NCBI RefSeq assembly: GCF_042651425.1
Contig: NZ_JBHSCW010000003.1
Span: 186,001 to 250,000, forward strand
Direction of reading: 5' to 3'
Source: Fodinicurvata halophila
GTDB taxonomy: Bacteria; Pseudomonadota; Alphaproteobacteria; Kiloniellales; DSM-21159
DNA length: 64,000 bases
Numbering within the stretch: the stretch's first letter is position 1; the number at the start of each line of letters is the position of its first letter. Below are positions 60,118 to 64,000 of this stretch, one piece after another. The position numbers were made by a program, and so were the translations under genes. The notes beneath the pieces are model-generated. The model saw only the letters and a list, made by a program, of their open reading frames with translations. It did no database searches and was not told where the DNA came from.

Positions 60118-62034
60118 ATGAGTAAGACGCCGCTGCTGGACAAGGTTTCCACCCCGAGCGATCTGCGTCTGCTCGAGGAGGGGGATCTTCAAGCCCTGGC
60201 CGAGGAGCTGCGCACGGAAACCATAGATGCGGTTTCGCACACCGGCGGTCATCTTGGCGCCGGACTGGGGGTCGTCGAGCTGACCCTGGCGCTGCATTAC
60301 ATCTTCGACACCCCTCAGGACAAGCTGATCTGGGACGTGGGGCATCAGTGCTATCCGCACAAGATCCTGACTGGGCGCCGGGATCGTATCCGCACCTTGC
60401 GCCAGGAAGGCGGTCTCTCGGGTTTCACCAGCCGGAAGGAGAGCGAATACGACCCCTTCGGAGCGGCGCATTCCTCCACCTCCATCTCGGCGGGACTGGG
60501 CTATGCCATAGCGCGGGACCTGAAGCAGGAAGACCACCGGGTCGTCTGCGTAATCGGCGATGGCGCCATGTCGGCGGGCATGGCCTACGAGGCGATGAAC
60601 AACGCCGGTGCACGGAATTCGCGCCTGATCGTCATTCTGAACGACAACGACATGTCCATCGCTCCACCCGTCGGGGCGATGAGCGCGCACCTCTCGAAGC
60701 TGCTGTCCTCGCAGTCCTATCAGTCCGTGCGCAGTTTCGGGAAGTCCCTCTCCCAGCGTTTCCCTGGGGCGCTGCAGAAGGCCGCCCAGAGGGCGGAGGA
60801 ATATGCGCGCGGGTTCCTGACCGGCGGGACGCTGTTCGAGGAACTGGGCTTCTACTATGTCGGTCCCGTGGATGGGCACAACCTGAACCATCTGCTGCCG
60901 GTGCTGAAAAACGTGCGTGACACAGAGCACGACGGACCGATCCTGGTGCATGCCGTGACCCAGAAAGGCAAAGGCTATCCCCCGGCCGAGGAAGCCAAGG
61001 ACAAGTATCACGGTGTTGCCAAGTTCGATGTGGTAACCGGGGAGCAGGCCAAGGCCGAACCCAAGGCCCCGTCCTATACCTCGGTCTATGCCAAGGCGCT
61101 GATCGGTGAGGCCGAGCGCGATGAGAGGATCGTCGCCATCACGGCTGCCATGCCGTCGGGCACCGGACTGGACAAGTTCGGGGAGCATTTTCCGGAGCGA
61201 ACGTTCGATGTGGGTATCGCCGAGCAGCATGGGGTAACCTTCTGCGGCGGTCTGGCGGCAGCAGGGATGAGGCCTTTCGCGACGATTTATTCCACGTTCC
61301 TGCAGCGGGCCTATGACCAGGTGGTTCATGACATCGCGATCCAGTCGCTGCCGGTGCGTTTCGCCATAGATCGGGCCGGCCTGGTGGGGGCCGACGGTGC
61401 GACCCATCAGGGTTCCTATGACATCACTTATCTTGGCTGCCTGCCGGGCTTCATCCTGATGGCCGCCTCCGATGAAGCCGAGCTGATGCACATGGTGGCC
61501 ACCCAGGTGCAGATCGACGATCGCCCCTCGGCCCTGCGCTATCCGCGCGGCGAGGGGCAGGGTGTCGAACTGCCCGAACAGGGTGTCCCGCTGGAGATCG
61601 GCAAGGGGCGCATTCTGCGCGAAGGGACTAAGGTGGCCATCCTGTCCTATGGCGGACGCCTGGGCGAAGCACTGAAAGCGGCCGACGAACTGGCGGCCCG
61701 TGGGCTGTCCGCCACCGTGGCCGATGCCCGTTTCGCCAAGCCACTGGATACGGACCTTGTTCGTCGCCTGTCCGCGGAGCACGAGGTGCTTCTGACCCTG
61801 GAAGAGGGAGCGATCGGTGGCTTCGGCAGCCAGGTCATGTACTGGCTGGCCGGTGAAGGCCTTCTGGAGAGCGGTGCCAAGGTGCGGCCGCTCTACCTGC
61901 CGGACCACTTCATCGACCATGGCAAGCCCGACAAGCAGTATCAGGCAATCGGACTCAGCGCCGAGGGAATCGTCGCTTCCGCCTTGCGCTCGCTTGGCTA
62001 CAACGACGCCGATACCCGTCCCGCCACGGCATGA
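60118..62034 (+). CDS. dxs: 1-deoxy-D-xylulose-5-phosphate synthase
   Basis: Dxs condenses pyruvate and glyceraldehyde 3-phosphate, the first step of the MEP isoprenoid route, using thiamine diphosphate. It has 638 residues. GDGAMSAGMAYEAMNNAG is the TPP motif; VGHQCYPHKILTGRRD and the transketolase-like FDVGIAEQHGVTFCGGLA are present. The ATG at 60118 is chosen because AAGGAG lies at the right distance; a GTG two codons earlier overlaps it. Two small hairpins lie in the 68-base gap after ispA. It overlaps the MATE gene by ATGA. Confidence 0.97.
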   Translation: MSKTPLLDKVSTPSDLRLLEEGDLQALAEELRTETIDAVSHTGGHLGAGLGVVELTLALHYIFDTPQDKLIWDVGHQCYPHKILTGRRDRIRTLRQEGGLSGFTSRKESEYDPFGAAHSSTSISAGLGYAIARDLKQEDHRVVCVIGDGAMSAGMAYEAMNNAGARNSRLIVILNDNDMSIAPPVGAMSAHLSKLLSSQSYQSVRSFGKSLSQRFPGALQKAAQRAEEYARGFLTGGTLFEELGFYYVGPVDGHNLNHLLPVLKNVRDTEHDGPILVHAVTQKGKGYPPAEEAKDKYHGVAKFDVVTGEQAKAEPKAPSYTSVYAKALIGEAERDERIVAITAAMPSGTGLDKFGEHFPERTFDVGIAEQHGVTFCGGLAAAGMRPFATIYSTFLQRAYDQVVHDIAIQSLPVRFAIDRAGLVGADGATHQGSYDITYLGCLPGFILMAASDEAELMHMVATQVQIDDRPSALRYPRGEGQGVELPEQGVPLEIGKGRILREGTKVAILSYGGRLGEALKAADELAARGLSATVADARFAKPLDTDLVRRLSAEHEVLLTLEEGAIGGFGSQVMYWLAGEGLLESGAKVRPLYLPDHFIDHGKPDKQYQAIGLSAEGIVASALRSLGYNDADTRPATA

Positions 62035-63467
62035 AGCGTCTCCGTTTCCCTGAGGCAGCACGGCTGCTGGGAAGGGGATACTCCAGGCGCTACAGGCTGA
62101 CGGATTGGAAAACCGAGCTGGCGGCAACATTGCGGCTGGCCCTGCCGCTGGTGGCCCTGCAGCTTGGCCAGGTGGCCATCGAGACAACCGATGTCGTCAT
62201 GATGGGCTGGCTGGGCCAGGACGCCCTCGCCGCCGGGGCGCTGGGCGTGCATGTCTTCATGTTCTTCTGGCTCTTCACGCTGGGCGTGCTCTCGGCGGTA
62301 GCTCCCATGATATCGCAAGCCATCGGCGCCCGTGACGAGGTCGGGGCCCGCCGGACCGTGCGGCAGGGGCTCTGGGCGTCGCTTCTGGTTTCCCTGCCGT
62401 CGATGGTCATACTCTGGTACAGCGAAGAGCTGCTGCTGCTGATCGGTCAGACTCCCATGGTTGCCGCGGACTCGCAGACTTATCTGCGGGCCGCGCTCTG
62501 GGCCTTTCCCGCCAGCATGGGGTTCGTGGTCCTGAGGTACTTCATTTCCGCCCTTTCGAGACCGCGTGCCGCGATGGTGGCCATGCTCTCCTGTGTGGCG
62601 CTGAACTTCGCGCTCAATGCTCTCCTGATGTTCGGCATGCTGGGATTTCCCCGCCTGGAACTTCTGGGCACGGGGATAAGCACGGCCCTGGTCCATACGG
62701 CCATGTTTCTGGGGCTACTGGTCTATGTGCTGAAAGACTCGCAGTTCCGGAAATACGATCTTCTGGTGCGCTTCTGGAAGCCGGATTGGCAGCGCTTGTG
62801 CCAGCTGTTGTCCCTGGGCCTGCCGATCGGTGTGATACTGATGAGTGAGGCAGGACTGTTCGCGGTTTCCTCGCTGATGATGGGCTGGCTCGGCACCACG
62901 GCCCTGGCGGCCCATGCCGTAGCCATGCAATGCGCGACCGTGACCTTCATGATGCCGCTTGGCGTCAGCCAAGCCGCAACCGTTCGTATCGGCCTGGCCG
63001 CCGGCGCCGGCAGTCGGGAAGGTGTGCGCCAGGCCGGCTGGATCGCCCTGGGCCTGGGACTGGCGTTCATGTCCCTGTCTGCCCTCATGTTCCTTACCAT
63101 TCCCGAAGTGCTGATCGGCGCCTTCCTCAACCCTGACAATCCGGAGAATGCCGAGGCCTTTGCTCTTGGCATCTCTTTCCTGGCCGTGGCCGCGCTGTTC
63201 CAGTTGGCCGATGCGGGGCAGGTGGTTGGTGGCGGCATGCTGCGCGGCTTGAGCGATACCCGCGTTCCCATGATCTATGCTGCTTTCGGCTATTGGGGCA
63301 TAGGTATCGGAAGTGCCTGGCTGCTGGCCTTTCCCATGGGGTACGAAGGTGTAGGTATCTGGATGGGACTAGCCTTCGGCTTGACCACGGTGGCGATCCT
63401 GGCCATTCGCCGTTTCGGCCGGCGGACCGAACTCGGCCTTCTGGAAAGGGCGGTTTACAGGGGATGA
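62031..63467 (+). CDS. MATE-family multidrug exporter
   Basis: This 478-residue inner-membrane antiporter of the NorM-like MATE family extrudes cationic drugs or dyes with Na+ or H+. It has about twelve helices in two related halves, each opening with a LPLVALQLGQVAIETTDVVM-type or LSLGLPIGVILMSEAGLFAV-type stretch. The long cytoplasmic N-terminus is basic. It is translationally coupled to dxs and tlyA by ATGA overlaps on both sides. The substrate is unknown. Confidence 0.93.
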   Translation: MKRLRFPEAARLLGRGYSRRYRLTDWKTELAATLRLALPLVALQLGQVAIETTDVVMMGWLGQDALAAGALGVHVFMFFWLFTLGVLSAVAPMISQAIGARDEVGARRTVRQGLWASLLVSLPSMVILWYSEELLLLIGQTPMVAADSQTYLRAALWAFPASMGFVVLRYFISALSRPRAAMVAMLSCVALNFALNALLMFGMLGFPRLELLGTGISTALVHTAMFLGLLVYVLKDSQFRKYDLLVRFWKPDWQRLCQLLSLGLPIGVILMSEAGLFAVSSLMMGWLGTTALAAHAVAMQCATVTFMMPLGVSQAATVRIGLAAGAGSREGVRQAGWIALGLGLAFMSLSALMFLTIPEVLIGAFLNPDNPENAEAFALGISFLAVAALFQLADAGQVVGGGMLRGLSDTRVPMIYAAFGYWGIGIGSAWLLAFPMGYEGVGIWMGLAFGLTTVAILAIRRFGRRTELGLLERAVYRG

Positions 63468-64000
63468 GCAGGGAACGCGCCGACAGGCTTCTGGTTCGCC
63501 GCGGTCTCGCCCCCAGCCGGGAACAGGCGCAGGCCTTGATTGCGGGAGGGCATGTGCTGGTCAACGGGCACAGGGTGAGCAAGGCCAGCCAGCTGCTTGC
63601 GCCTGACAGTGAGCTGAGTCTCGAGGCGTCCGGCCCTCAGCGGGTCTCGCGCGCCGGAGAGAAACTGGACCATGCGCTTTCCCATTTCGAGCTGAATCCT
63701 CGCGGCTGCGTCGGCCTCGACATCGGGGCCTCCACCGGCGGCTTCACCGAAGTCCTGCTGCGCAAGGGGGCGGCGCGGGTTTATGCTGTGGACGTCGGGC
63801 ACGACCAGCTTGCGCCGGTCTTGCGGGGGGATCCGCGCGTGATCTGCCTGGAGGGGGTCAATGCGCGCCATCTGACATCCGGGGAAATTCCTGAAGAAGT
63901 GGACCTTCTGGTCTGTGATGCCAGTTTCATCTCGATTGCCAAGGTGCTGGAAAAAGCCATTTATTTCGTTCGGAAGGGGGGTGTTTTGGTGACCCTGGTC
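63464..64000 (+). CDS. tlyA: TlyA-family rRNA methyltransferase/hemolysin, N-terminal part
   Basis: The frame runs off the end of the window; 179 residues are visible. It starts MSRERADRLLVRRGLAPSRE, an S4 RNA-binding domain to about residue 65. The FtsJ-like methyltransferase domain follows, with the SAM-binding VGLDIGASTGGFTEVLLRKG and VDLLVCDASFISI. Members 2'-O-methylate 16S/23S rRNA in actinobacteria; the role here is unproven. The ATG overlaps the MATE stop. Full-length proteins have about 250-270 residues. Confidence 0.92.
   Translation, partial: MSRERADRLLVRRGLAPSREQAQALIAGGHVLVNGHRVSKASQLLAPDSELSLEASGPQRVSRAGEKLDHALSHFELNPRGCVGLDIGASTGGFTEVLLRKGAARVYAVDVGHDQLAPVLRGDPRVICLEGVNARHLTSGEIPEEVDLLVCDASFISIAKVLEKAIYFVRKGGVLVTLV

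Noticed and set aside
60097..62187. A 696-codon open frame antisense to dxs
   Set aside because: It has no recognisable domain, composition typical of GC-rich antisense frames, and complete overlap with a certain dxs gene.
1..64000. Mobile elements, prophage, CRISPR, tRNA or rRNA genes
   Set aside because: No transposase, integrase or recombinase motifs, terminal repeats, repeat-spacer arrays or cloverleaf/rRNA signatures were found on either strand.
1..64000. A new defence or biosynthetic multi-gene system
   Set aside because: Nearly every gene fits a known family in a known neighbourhood; the unknowns (DUF2948, UPF0262, DUF1150, DUF1491, DUF423, the DUF6134-like protein) are single housekeeping-type companions and do not form a cluster.

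Overview
The window is ordinary GC-rich chromosomal DNA from an alphaproteobacterium. The case rests on lineage-typical families (DUF1150 beside Hsp20, DUF2948 after murA, DUF1491, UPF0262, a double-length dCTP deaminase, an NDUFA9-like protein) and on gene orders such as kdsD-lptC-lptA-lptB-rpoN-hpf-ptsN. A BCCT-type osmolyte carrier and many acidic proteins suggest a salt-exposed member of the Rhodospirillales in the broad sense; that placement is inference. No rRNA, tRNA, insertion sequence, prophage, CRISPR array or replication origin was seen. Coding density is very high and many neighbours overlap by ATGA.

Layout. 1-4746: part of a Tad (Flp) pilus locus: end of cpaF, tadB and tadC on +, facing a tadD-like lipoprotein and two TadE/TadF pseudopilin-like genes on -. 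4786-8659: a secreted DUF6134/DUF3108-like protein, a BCCT transporter and serS. 8884-13935: small basic protein, murA, DUF2948, short-form hisG, hisD, UPF0262 and a low-molecular-weight tyrosine phosphatase, closely packed on +. 13952-15682: NDUFA9-like NAD(P)-binding protein (-) and a short RNase D (+). 15845-22047: the lipopolysaccharide/nitrogen-PTS block. 22172-22917: hsp20 and DUF1150 on -, with a heat-shock (RpoH-type) promoter and a ROSE-like RNA thermometer.

23158-34301: a cobalamin biosynthesis locus. A B12 riboswitch precedes hupE, a putative cobalt/nickel importer. Then come cbiX (cobalt chelatase with a huge His tail), cobH, cobL, cobI, a cbiG-cobJ fusion and cobM on +, cbiD-cobK on -, and cobA-cobB on +. 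The enzyme set (CbiX, CbiG, CbiD; no CobG or CobNST in view) fits the early-cobalt-insertion route. It covers uroporphyrinogen III methylation through a,c-amidation.

34531-40287: a five-gene Dpp/Opp-type ABC importer with a strong hairpin after the binding protein. 40425-44165: DegP-like protease followed by an OmpR-type regulator and a histidine kinase, an envelope-stress arrangement; a 9-bp inverted repeat lies upstream of degP. 44330-44800: a second hsp20 with the same heat-shock promoter type and an SD-masking hairpin. 45102-49844: a branched-chain-amino-acid-type ABC importer. 50018-51244: intracellular PHB depolymerase. 51284-55361: a queuosine operon on - (queA, tgt, queF, queG, then DUF1491). 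55502-64000: glycerophosphodiesterase, DUF423 protein, dCTP deaminase (-), a histone-deacetylase-like hydrolase, xseB, ispA, dxs, a MATE exporter and the start of tlyA.

The most interesting signals are the two hsp20 genes with matched promoters and RNA thermometers, the B12-controlled hupE locus with its His-tailed chelatase and CbiG-CobJ fusion, calcium-loop-like repeats in a TadE protein, and the inverted repeat before degP. No clearly new multi-gene system was found.
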